From Lepidurus packardi (taxonomy: Eukaryota > Arthropoda > Branchiopoda > Notostraca > Triopsidae), in NCBI GenBank assembly GCA_023053545.1, contig JAKZAN010000006.1, forward strand, positions 7,823,851-7,887,850: a stretch of 64,000 nucleotides of DNA, given 5' to 3'. Below, in pieces: positions 35,201 to 47,200 of this stretch; the first letter of the stretch is position 1, and each line of letters begins with the position of its first letter. The notes beneath the pieces were generated by a model. It saw nothing but the letters and a program-made list of their open reading frames with translations, was not told the DNA's origin and did no database searches. Position numbers and translations under genes: made by a program.

Positions 35201-38200
35201 CTGAAGCAGGGCGGACGGAACAAAAAGGCAAGAAAAGTGAGGGAAGTACACGTTTGTAGCCTTGCGAGACCACCGTTATAATGTAAGTAGTTCCCCCAAG
35301 TTTCCTGATATCATTATCGTCCGGACAAGTAAACATCTTGCAGTCGTTGCAACAAACAGAAGCCGCAACATCGTTCTATATCATCTGCGCCTTCTCCAAA
35401 CAAGCAAATGGAAATCGAATCTCCGTATTTTACTGGACAGACGGTATTGGAAACGTGGGTTCGAGTGTGTTGGCTAGTCATTCGGCATTGTTATACTGTG
35501 GGGACTGTTGTGAACGAAAAAATCGGACGCTGGTTCAAGTCCTTGTCCCTTTCGGTGTTCGTTTTTACTCACCAAAACAAGAAATTGGCAGCACGAGTTA
35601 TTGATCCAGTTACTGTTTTACAAAAAGAGGTTGGCAACACGAGAGAAAGAGAAAATAAAATGTCCTCTTTTGAGTTCTCATGTACAGTATTTACAAATAT
35701 GGGCGTAGTGGATGCATGTTAAGAACTGCCTGGGGAATTTCACATGCATTTTTTAACCTTATAAGTCTGAAATAGTATTCTTTACATTTTTGTTATTTTC
35801 TTATTTCCATATAGTCGGACGCAAACGCGAGCTTTTTAAGAGCAGCCAGGGCTGGAAACTTGGAAAAAGTGTTGGAGTTTTTGAAAGCCAGCACAGACAT
35901 CAACACTTGCAATGCTGTAAGTACCTTTTCTTTGTTTACTAAATGAATGATTTTATGGATTGTCCTTTTTGAGGGAATTGTTACGGTTTACTAAGTGAGG
36001 AAGGGGAGCGGGGTTGGCATAGTGTTGAGTCATAGCAAGCACGATCAATGATGAGATCGATAAGAGTTTCTTTTCATCTCCCAGGCCTATATGTGTATAA
36101 AGCCGTCAATAATGAATGAGTTTTCTGAAATAGTCTTCGTTAGGACAACGACCCTATATAAGGTTTACTATAAGGCTTGCTATAAGGTGGGGGAGGAAGG
36201 GGGGCTTTGTTATGGTAACCAGCAAAGGCGAGAGAAACAGGAGGGGATTTGGGAGATATTGTTGCATGTATTGACCATCTGGGAAAGTCGAGATTGACTA
36301 GTATTGTTGCATTTCATAGTAAACTTGTGGGAAAAGGGGGATAAAAGATTGGAAAAACAAGAAATCTTCTGGGCTAAAGCAAGCTGAAGTACACACTTGA
36401 CAGATGGAGTCGCTAACCGTATAAACGCTTGTTTCTCCACTTGACTTTGCAAAGAAAAGCCAAATTAGGCACCCAAATTTTGGACAATATAGTGCTTTGA
36501 TGTCACAGAAATGACAGCTACTTTTCCAAGACTGGCATTGAGCCAATTTGGCGTCGAGTTGGCGTTCTTTTATTTCCGTAGGGACCGTAGATTCCGTTTT
36601 TGCAGACAGAAAGGGGAATACGAATGAATGACGGCGCAAGAACGAGTAAAACTGTCTAGTTTATGAATATGAGATCTTTTCCACCGGTATTAAAATAAGA
36701 AAAATGGTTTGTTTGTTGTTACAGAATGGATTAAATGCGTTGCACTTGGCTTCCAAAGAAGGTCATGTGGCCGTAGTTAAGGAGTTATTGAGTCGAGGCG
36801 CTTTGGTGGATGCTTCCACTAAGAAAGGCAATACCGCACTTCACATCGCTTCGTTGGGTAAGAAAAAAGTCTTTGGAAACGCTCCTCGATTTTATTTCAT
36901 TTTATTCAATTTGATCTTATCGGTTTTTATTCGGCGTATTTTTCTATTTACTGTGATATTTTGTCTTTGTCCAGCCGGTCAGGAAGAAGTGGTGGCAGTA
37001 TTGATTCAAAGCGGCGGAGCTGTCAATGTGCAGTCGCAAAATGGATTCACTCCGTTATACATGGCAGCCCAAGAGAATCATGATGGGGTCGTAAGACTAC
37101 TTTTGGCCAATGCAGCGAATCAGAGTTTGGCCACTGAGGTATAAAAACCGATCTGCGTGTTGATTTAATGTGTACTTCTTTTTTAACATTTTTTAAAACA
37201 TTTTTTTCTGTTTAATAAGTCGTCAAAGCAAACCGAATTCCATAAATAATTATGGAATTGCAGATAGCCACGGGAAAGTATAGGTTTCATAGTATCTGTT
37301 TACTGTTTCCAGGATGGATTTACACCGTTGGCCGTGGCTTTGCAACAAGGGCACGATAAAGTCGTAGCAGTGCTCCTGGAAAATGATACCCGCGGTAAAG
37401 TACGTCTGCCTGCTTTGCATATTGCAGCCAAGAAAGACGATTGCAAAGCAGCTGCGCTATTATTGCAGGTAAGAGCGCCAAACAAAAGAAATAAAATACG
37501 AAAATAAAGGAAAAATGGGATAGAAAAGAGTTTTCTTGCTGTGAGAATTTTGTATTAAGTGTTTTGTTGTTCCACAGAACGATCACAATCCGGATGTGAC
37601 CTCCAAAAGTGGATTCACGCCTTTACATATTGCGGCCCATTATGGGAATGAGAACATTGCTGCCTTGCTCGTCCAAAGAGGAGCGGATGTCAACTTTCCA
37701 GCCAAAGTACGTCTGAATATGCTTTTAGTGTTAGTTTGCCAGAGATAAAGAGAGTGAAACACAGTCAAAGACAACAAAAAAGCTAACACAAGATTTTTTT
37801 TTTTTATTTTTATTTTTAGCATCACATCACCCCTCTACACGTGGCTGCCAAATGGGGTAAAACCAATATGGTGAACCTCCTGCTGGAGAAAAACTCGAAT
37901 TTGGAAAGCAAAACCCGTGATGGACTAACTCCTTTGCATTGCGCCGCGCGATCCGGTCATGAAAGCGTCGTAGATGTTTTATTAGAAAAGGGAGCTCCAA
38001 TTTCGTCCAGAACTAAGGTAAAAAAAAGGGACAAGGAAAGAGAAAAACAAAAAAAATGAAATTCTGGGGAATCATGGTAACGTATCCGGTGGAAGCCTGC
38101 TCAATCACAACAAACGAATCTCGAATTGTTAAGGAAAAAGTCTCCGGAAGCAGTTCAGGAGCTTTGATATCTGGCATTTTGATGTTTTTATTATTTATTT

Positions 38201-41200
38201 TATTTTCTCTTTACTTTTTGTTTATTTTATTTTTATTCTTTTTATTTTCCTTTCAAGATTAATCACTAGGATACGTTACCTCGAGTTGTTTCCATCGTAC
38301 TGGAAGCAGGAGATAACGCAATTTTTTTTATGTATTCCGAAATCTTCTTTTCGATTGAATCTAAGGAATTTGTTCGTCCCGTTTCTTTGTATCCCCGCAG
38401 AATGGATTGGCGCCTTTGCACATGGCAGCTCAAGGCGATCATGTAGAAGCAGCACGTATTCTTCTGTACCATAAAGCGCCCGTGGACGAGGTGACAGTGG
38501 ATTACTTGACAGCTTTGCACGTGGCTGCTCACTGTGGCCATGTCCGCGTCGCTAAACTGCTCTTAGACCGGAAAGCAGATCCCAATTCCCGCGCACTTAA
38601 CGGCTTCACTCCGCTGCATATTGCTTGCAAGAAGAATCGTATCAAGGTGGTGGAACTACTACTCAAGCATGGCGCCTCGATTGAAGCCACAACTGAGGTA
38701 AGCAAAAGCTTTTTTTTAATGTCCAATTTCATTTACCTTTTCACTTTTTGTTACTTACCTTTTCAATCTTTTTTTTTTATTTATTTATTAAACAGTCTGG
38801 ATTAACGCCGTTGCATGTGGCGAGCTTCATGGGATGCATGAATATCGTCATCTACTTGCTGCAACACGGAGCAGGCTCCAACGTGCCCACCGTCCGGGGT
38901 GAAACTCCGCTGCATTTGGCAGCTCGAGCAAATCAGACCGACATTGTCCGGATTTTATTACGCAACGGAGCCCAAGTGGATGCCAAAGCTCGAGTATGTG
39001 TTCTATTGCAGTCACGTACCCTCTTAAAACGTATGTAACCCTCTACAGGAACAACAAACGCCTTTGCATATTGCCTCGCGACTCGGTAATGTGGATATTG
39101 TCATGCTTTTATTGCAACATGGTGCCGCTGTGGACGCCGTTACCAAAGATAACTACACTGCTTTACATATTGCAGCCAAAGAAGGCCAAGATGAGGTGCG
39201 TCGTAAGAACAACTTGCATCTTAGACCATCTCTAACCTTGTATTCTCGTGATTTGTCTTGTAGGTGGCTTCTGTACTGCTGGAAAACGGAGCTGCATTGA
39301 CATCTGCTACCAAGAAGGGTTTTACGCCCTTGCATTTGGCAGCCAAGTACGGAAACATGAAGGTAGCGAGGTTATTACTACAGCGAGATGCACCCATTGA
39401 CGCCCAAGGCAAAGTAATGACAGTATCTCATGAAAAAGACACGGCATCTTAATCTCACGCTCGCTTTGTTCTCAGAATGGTGTGACTCCTTTACATGTGG
39501 CAGCTCACTACGATCATCAGAATGTTGCCTTACTCCTCTTGGACAAAGGAGCCTCTCCCCACGCTACTGCCAAGAACGGTTACACACCGTTACACATTTC
39601 AGCTAAGAAGAATCAAGTAATGCTCTCCCCTTGTTTTCTACTCACAAAGATCCTTTTGACTAAGCATTTGGGCTACTCTAGATGGACATTGCTACCACGT
39701 TACTTGAATACGGAGCGAAAACGAACGCTGAATCCAAAGCTGGCTTCACTCCCTTGCATCTCAGCTCACAAGAAGGTCACACGGACATGTCTACGTTGCT
39801 CATGGAACACCAAGCTGATCCTAACGTCAAAGCAAAGGTAATTTCCACCGTTTCTCTGCTCTTATTTACTAACCACTGATATGTTTCAATCTCGTAGAAC
39901 GGGTTAACACCTTTGCATTTGTGCGCGCAAGAGGATCGCGTTAATGTGGCCGCCATTTTGGTTAAAAATGGCGCGGAAGTGGATTTGCCAACCAAAAGTG
40001 GGTACACTCCGCTTCACGTGGCGTCCCATTTTGGCCAATTGAATATGGTACGCTTCTTACTGGGTCATCGCGCCCAAGTCGACTCTACGACGGCGCAAGG
40101 CTATACGCCGTTGCATCAAGCAGCTCAACAGGGCCACGCCCTTATCATCAACTTGCTCCTGGAAAATGGCGCGTCTCCCAACGTCACCACAGCGGTAAAT
40201 TTTCGCTTTTTTCTTATGTTTCGCCTTTTATTCTCTTCGTATTTTATTAAAAAGTGGAGAAAAACGAAAAGAATGTGTTTATCTTGTTTTTTTGTCTTTT
40301 TTCCCGTTTTTACAGCAAGGGCAAACACCTTTATCCATCGCACAGCGTCTGGGGTACATCACTGTGGTGGAGACGCTGAAAGTGGTTACGGAAACGACGG
40401 TTTCCACCACCGTTACGACCATCACGGAAGAAAAGTACAAGGTCCAAGCTCCGGAAACTATGCAAGAGACTTTCATGTCGGATTCCGAGGACGAAGGCGG
40501 TAAGTTTTGAACTTAAAATTTTCCTCCCAAGTATTGTTGAACGATTTAAGGTAGAAACTTGGATCTCTTTTGTTTTGAAAGAAAAGAATGGGTGCTAATG
40601 TTGTTGCATGATAATTTTCGTTGAATAATGACGAGGATTTTGATGTGCATCTTGGCATTTGCCTTGGTTGTATACTGTAGATAGCGATGTTAATAGTTGG
40701 GAAGCCCAAAGCTATATCTACTTGCCTTGCTATACGGGTCGAACTCAACGTAAGTTCTTTGTTTCCCCACAAAGGAAGGGGGGAAAAGGGAAAGAATAGG
40801 AACGGGAAGACCTACAACTTAGAGCTAAGCTTTCAACACACAAATAATGCCGAAAAAAAGGGTTGGGTTACTTGGGGCTTGGGTGGAAATGGCAGTTGCG
40901 CGATCGATTTTTTTGCATGGGAGCTAAAGGAAAGGCCTTGCTGAATGGGGAAGAAGGTTGTCCCTTCTCATTGCTTGAAAACCGGTAGCACGCGCTAGGT
41001 CCGACACTTGCTCTCTTATTTGCATTTTCACGTTGGCTCACTCCTACTACTTCGGGGAATACGGTGGTCTTAATCATGTTTTTTTTTCATCTTTTCACGC
41101 GCTTTATAGGTGAAGACAACATGGCTGCCGATCAATCTTACCGTTATTTGACTGTGGACGAGATGAAGTCCTTGGGAGATGATTCCTTGCCCATGGATGT

Positions 41201-44200
41201 TACCAGCGATGAACGTGATGGTCGTCGCAGCTCTATAAGTATGTTTTTTTTTTTATTCATTTCGAGATCATTATTTTAAAGAATTAGTTCTCCTAATCTT
41301 CATGCAAATTTCTTTCTCTCTCCCCCCAGACGCAATTAGTGAAGAAATGCAAGTGAGCAAAGAGAATTATGCCCAGTTCTCAGGCAACTACGCCCCAGAT
41401 AATGTAGATATTGCTCGCCATCCGGTTAATGTCGGGTAAGGGAACTCTTTTATTACAACGAAAACTTGTATGTTTCTAAATAACAACGAAAGGATGTGGC
41501 GAGTCCTAACCAGGTTAGAGTTGTGCCAAAATCATTTGAAGTAGCTCTTGTTAATCCTAACCTCGATCCTCAAAGATGCTAGACACGAAAACAAACAAAA
41601 GACAGAAAATAAGCGCTATCGTGACTGAGGCTCTGGCTTTTCAACCGTAGTTGTAGTTCCTTTAATGTTTGACAAGTGTGTTAGTTGAGCGTGGTATTGT
41701 GTGAAAGTTTTGCCGAGCCATTTTATGTTTGCTGGCCTTCCGTTGTTAAGTTTGCTTGAAACTAATTTGAGCGTCTTGCACTTTTTTCAGTTTGTTATTG
41801 GGCCAAGTCACCAACTCGTTTTTCTTGTTTTCAGTCTGGTGGTTGGTAGGGAGATTTCGGGGGTTTTGGTTTTGTTCTGAGATTGCGATTGTTCTTTCGT
41901 TTGATATTAGTTTGTCCACGTATTTTGTATGTGTGTGTTGTGTCTTTCCCTGCAGACTCAGTATGAACAGTTTAGATGAGTCTATAGCATCTCTTGGATC
42001 CTTGTCCTTTGCGGGACCTGGGATGTGGAGGTCCAGGTGCGACACTTTTTATTCCTTTTTTGTTTTATTGTATTTTTCTTTATTTTTTAGCTTATTTTGT
42101 GTGCTTGCGGTTTGGAGAAATTTGCTAGTGTGTTGCTGGGCGGAGCCTTTGTATTTTCGTTTCTTTTTTTCGTGAGGTTTTAATTTTATGCCTTTCATTC
42201 CTGCTCCCAGTTTGGGAGAAAGTTTGGATTGCTTGTTGCTTAGACAATGGGAGCTTCTTGCACGACGTGTAGTCCGTAGTTTAACAGCTGACTAGAACGA
42301 GCTCTTCAAACCGTTTCTAGGCCTAACGCTCCTTAGACGAGCACAAGAAAGAGACAAAGTTTTTATTATTAACCCGGCTAGCTAAACTGTGCGTGTGAAA
42401 CTAACCATATTATTCCATGCTCCTTCATCGCACGCCTCCCTATAGGAAACTACAATGGAAAATGTAAGTTGGGGTACCGTTTGAATAACGTTTAACATCG
42501 CAAGTGGAATGCCGGTTTATGTTATGCGTTGACGGCACAGTTGTCATGCAGTAGTGTATATTACGACTGTTGTTGTCATCCCTTTACATACTATATTACT
42601 TTACTAGTTGGTCTAGTTTTTTTTAGTTGTGTTTTCGTTTTAAGCATGCTTCCCTTTGTAGCATGACACTAGAAAGAGAGAGAATAAGGAACATAGCATC
42701 CATGTTTCTAGTTTGGTAAATTAACACGTGAAGTAAAAAATCATTGTTGAGTCGACAAGTTTATTTCGAGTGACACTGATGGAATCGAAATCGTCATTTA
42801 TTTGTTCGGAATCGGAATAGATTCTTGGTCAGCTTTATGGTGGACGCCAGAGGCGGAGCCATGCGCGGCTGCAGACATTCGGGAGTTCGCGTTATCGTCC
42901 CACCGCGCAAAGCACCTTGTCCCATGCGCGTTACCTGTCGATACCTCAAACGCGACCGTTTACCACACCCCCCGCCTTTGATGGAAGGAGAAGCATTGGC
43001 GAGTCGTATCTTGGAATTGGGTCCTAACCAAGCGAAATTCTTAGGGTAAAACAAATGGCTTTTTAATGTCCTTTTTTCACTTCCACGTTATTACCTTTCA
43101 TTTGATGGGAGGCTAGTAAACTTTTTTGTTGTTACTTTCTTTCCTGATGGGGTTTTATAGACCGGTGATCATTGAGGTGCCTCATTTCGCGGCATTGCGT
43201 GGTAAGGAAAGAGAAATCATCATCTTGCGGTCAGATAATGGCGAGACTTGGCGCGAGCATACATTGGAAGCCACGGAAGAAGCTGTCCAGGAAGTTTTGA
43301 ATGAAAGTTTTGACGGTGAAGGTAAACAAGAAAGGAATTTTTTGAGATTTTTGGGAGTCTAAAAAGATTGGAAGTTAACCATTAAAAAACAACAACGTAG
43401 ATTTGAGACAATTGGAAGACATGAACACGAACCGCATTACGCGTATTCTGACAACCGATTTCCCTCAATACTTTGCTGTGGTGTCTCGCGTGCGTCAAGA
43501 AGTGCATGCAATCGGACCTGAAGGCGGAATGGTGTCTTCCACTGTTGTGCCGCAAGTGCAGGCTGTGTTCCCACAAGGCGCACTGACCAAGAAGATCAAA
43601 GTGGGCTTGCAGGTAAATTTGACTAAATGGCGCAAGAACCACAATGCTCCCACCAAAAAGATCACCATTAACCACTTACCCAAGAAGAAAAGATTCTCAC
43701 TCATCTGGTGAATTCACTCTCTGAAAAAGGATGGAATTCTTCGATGTTTCTTTCAAAAGAGAACCTAGTCAAATTGTTTTTCTCTAAATTATTATTTTTG
43801 CTCGCCCAAAACAACTTAGTACAAAACGTTCCAATGATCTGAATTTTTTTCTCAATACTGCAGATCCTTTTTCTTCGTAATTAGTGTGGTTCTTCACTGA
43901 AACTTTCATCTAGTCACGTGTATGAGTTGTAGCATGATTATTCTTTTGACGTCAAAAAAGAAGCGAGTGAGTTTTTTATTCTTTTCCTTCGCTTGATTTA
44001 CATTTCAGTTGAATCGAGTGGTAAGGAAAGCGTCAATTACTTTGAAAAATTATCTCTTTGGAGTTTATTGATTTTTTTTTCGAATTTTTATTCGGAAAGT
44101 TTCCTTCCGAAAAAGGAATTGTCCAAGGAAATTTTCATGGAAACTTGCCGGTATTAATTTTCTTGTTCAAACCGAAACCATTGAGCACGTTTGACATGCA

Positions 44201-47200
44201 AATTGCTCAGTTTTTACGGTACTTTGGAATGCAATTTATTACTAGTATTTTTTTTATTGGCATGGAGCACGCTTCATTTTTCCGCACGGCTTCTGGGTAA
44301 AAACTTAGCTTATTTTTTTTAATGGTGTGCTAATTATTCGGTTGACTGTAACGGTTCCCTTTAGCCTTAGATGTGGCAGATGAATCTTTACTTGAGTCAA
44401 AATTGCGAGGAAATGTGCTTCTTAGAGGAACTGGGAGATTCCTAGAACATCCGTTTTTCGTGTTTACCCATGCAAATGCATATCAGGAACTTTATATAGT
44501 GTAGGAAATTTTTGAAAAATGCCTAGGGAAACACCTGACTCACCATGTAAACCCTTGAGCGTGTGTCTTTTTTTGCTTCCTAATAAAGAAATTATTAACA
44601 AGCTGGGGGTTTTCGTCTTCGCTTTTGGGGTGGTTGGCTGCTCCCTTTAACCCTTCCCTGCAAACTTTTCCTGATTTTTCGTTACTTAAATATTATTTTG
44701 TTTTAAATTTATCAATGAAAAAGATGAAAACATGGCTCCAACACTTTGCCTCGAAATTTTGTCCAGCCAGAAAAAAATAGGAAGTAGGATTCAACACGCT
44801 AGGACTTTCCCATGATCCGGGGCTTTAAACGGGTTTAAAATTCTAAAATCTCGCATGTTTTTCTATTAAGTAACCTCCGTTTTTTATTGGCGGAATCGGA
44901 ATGGCTTTGAATGTGTGTTGAATGCCTCGTTTTTTTCTTTTTTGGCTGTACAACGTGTCCTGGCACCTGAAACTTGATGTTGAACCGTGTCTTAGACTTG
45001 GTAACGCGTCATTTTACTAGAAAAGAGTTTCAGTGAACAACGAACTTCTAAAATTTTCAAAACGGATTTTTTTTTTTAAAAAAAAAGTGATTTGTTTATT
45101 ATTTCTACATTTTTTCCCGACAAGTATTTTTGGTGGATTCGTTCGGAAGATTGAACCCGTTTTTATGTTTTGGAGTTGTGTTATGTATTGGATGGATATG
45201 CCAATTTCCTCAACAGGCTCAACCCATTCCACCGGAGTTAGTAGTCAAATTGTTGGGCAACCGAGTCGCCGTCAGCCCCATTGTTACCGTGGAACCTCGA
45301 CGACGCAAATTCCACAAACCCATCACTCTTACCATCCCAGTTCCCCAAGCCGCCTCCAGAGGCATGATCAATCAGTACAGCGGAGACACGCCCACTTTAC
45401 GACTCCTTTGCAGCATCACGGGTAAGGCGACCCGAGTTACAAACTTTGAGCTGTTGTTTTTTCCCTTTTGGCTCCTTTTTTTGTCGTTAGGGGCCTCTAC
45501 TGCTTCCAATCTTTGTGTACATAAGGAAACTAGGATTTGTTGTATGTCTTGCGTTTTTTTTAGCTCCGTGAAGGATCCAAGTCACTTAATCACGATCAGG
45601 GTCATCTGTTGAACACTCTTGAGATATTTTTCCTCCTATGGTTTTTTTTCTGTGTCTTTTTCTTTCTTTCTCTCCTGCCTTCAATAACTCCCTAGGCAAT
45701 GCAGCAGAAACGGCGGCAGGTTTGTCTTCTTTCTCTGCCTCCTTATGCACACACCAAGATGACAGCCAGTTCTTGTCTCCCAGCCCTACCTGCCTTATTT
45801 CTGTCTTTTTCTGCCTTTTTTTGGTTGTCTTGAGAAAGTTTCCTGTGTAGCACACAAACTTATCACTTTACCACTTGTCTTTACCACGCCTAGTTTAGAA
45901 AAACCCTCCTTATCGTTAGTCGAGCAATGATCGTATTTGAAGCAAAAAAGAAGCTTTGGTTTTTTATTATTTTATGTTAGTCTTTAGTTTTATATTCGGA
46001 TTAGTAACCTAGATCGGGGATTTTGTTTGTTCTTTGGGCTGCTCTTATTGGGGTGGCAGGGCTCTTTCGGAAAAGGTCATTGCAAGGTAAAAGATAAAAC
46101 AACGAGAACATTACCCCCTGTCAAAATCTTTATCTACACTTGCACACTTATGGGCACGATCAAATTCCTTCATAACTTTCATTACTTAAGCTCCCTACTG
46201 TCTTTTTGTGACAGTAAGGCTTCGGCTCGGTGTCGCATCCATTTCTTGAGAAGGTAAATTGACACGAACGCAGAAATTAGCTTATCAACGTTTATTTCGG
46301 TCCGCTGGACTGCAAATCTTTGATCGGATTACTTCAAGGGAGATCAAAAAGGATTGAAATCTAATTTTGAATAATATCAAACAGTAAGAGATGAGGCAAC
46401 AAAAGGTTTAGATATTCATTAAGAGCATAAATTGATCTTAAATTGCAACTTCTTGACTTCAAATCGTGTCAATTTGCGTGCATTCATTGTTTTAAGGATG
46501 GATTGGGTGATAAATTCATGAGTGGGGATTATTGGATTATCAGGATCGTTGGAAGTAATTGCACGGCATGTTTAACTCCTTCAACAGCCCTGCATCCGAT
46601 CCTTCTATGAAAATTTCTCCAAAAAAACCCTGCTGGCCCTCTTGAAGCAGATAAAATGTTAGTCTCGAGTCTCTTTTCCATATATTAGAGAGCTGCTATC
46701 CGTCGCTGCTTGCTCGACCCGTTTTTCCCCAGCTATATCTATTTTTTCAGGAAACTTGTCAGCTTGTTATAAAAGCTTTATCATACTTTCTTTGTGGCCC
46801 AATTTTGACTAAGTCGGGTAGGATTAGTGCGTTAAGATATGGACTTTGCGTTTGTAGGTGGTACCACACGGGCTCAATGGGAAGACGTCACCGGTTCCAC
46901 GCCGCTAACGTTTGTCAATGACTGCGTTTCCTTCACCACCACGGTCTCGGCCAGATTTTGGCTTATGGACTGCCGGAACGTGACAGAAGCCTCCAAAATG
47001 GCCACCGATTTGTACCGGGAAGCCATTCACGTCCCTTTTATGGCCAAGTAACTTATTTCCTGGGGGCAAAACAAGCTTTTTGTGTGGATATTTATGTTTA
47101 CCTTTTCCTCTGCAGATTTGTCGTTTTCGCCAAACGCCATGAAGCAGAAGAAGCTCGTTTGCGATTATTCTGCATGACAGATGACAAAGAGGAAAAGACC

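Larger units (their letters stand above)
23281..35814 (+). other. Long 5' intron region of ankyrin
   Basis: By far the longest non-coding stretch in the window. It holds two further candidate first exons (26381 and 31405), a TATA box at 25779, three local tandem duplications (24090, 26929, 29739), a C15 run at 28158-28172 and a candidate ratchet point at 29684. Frames longer than 60 codons, such as 32329-32553 and 33632-34021, look like chance. From 31441 to 35814 I see nothing definite. Confidence 0.55.

Noticed and set aside
35408..35443. Possible further ankyrin first exon ([12 protein letters not shown]) with a GT in phase 0
   Set aside because: The donor (GTATTG) is weak and no start-site motif is near; not better than chance.
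46215..46254. Exon-like stretch between an acceptor and a GTAAAT donor in the second ZU5 intron
   Set aside because: In the phase required it contains a TGA stop, and it would truncate the protein within ZU5.
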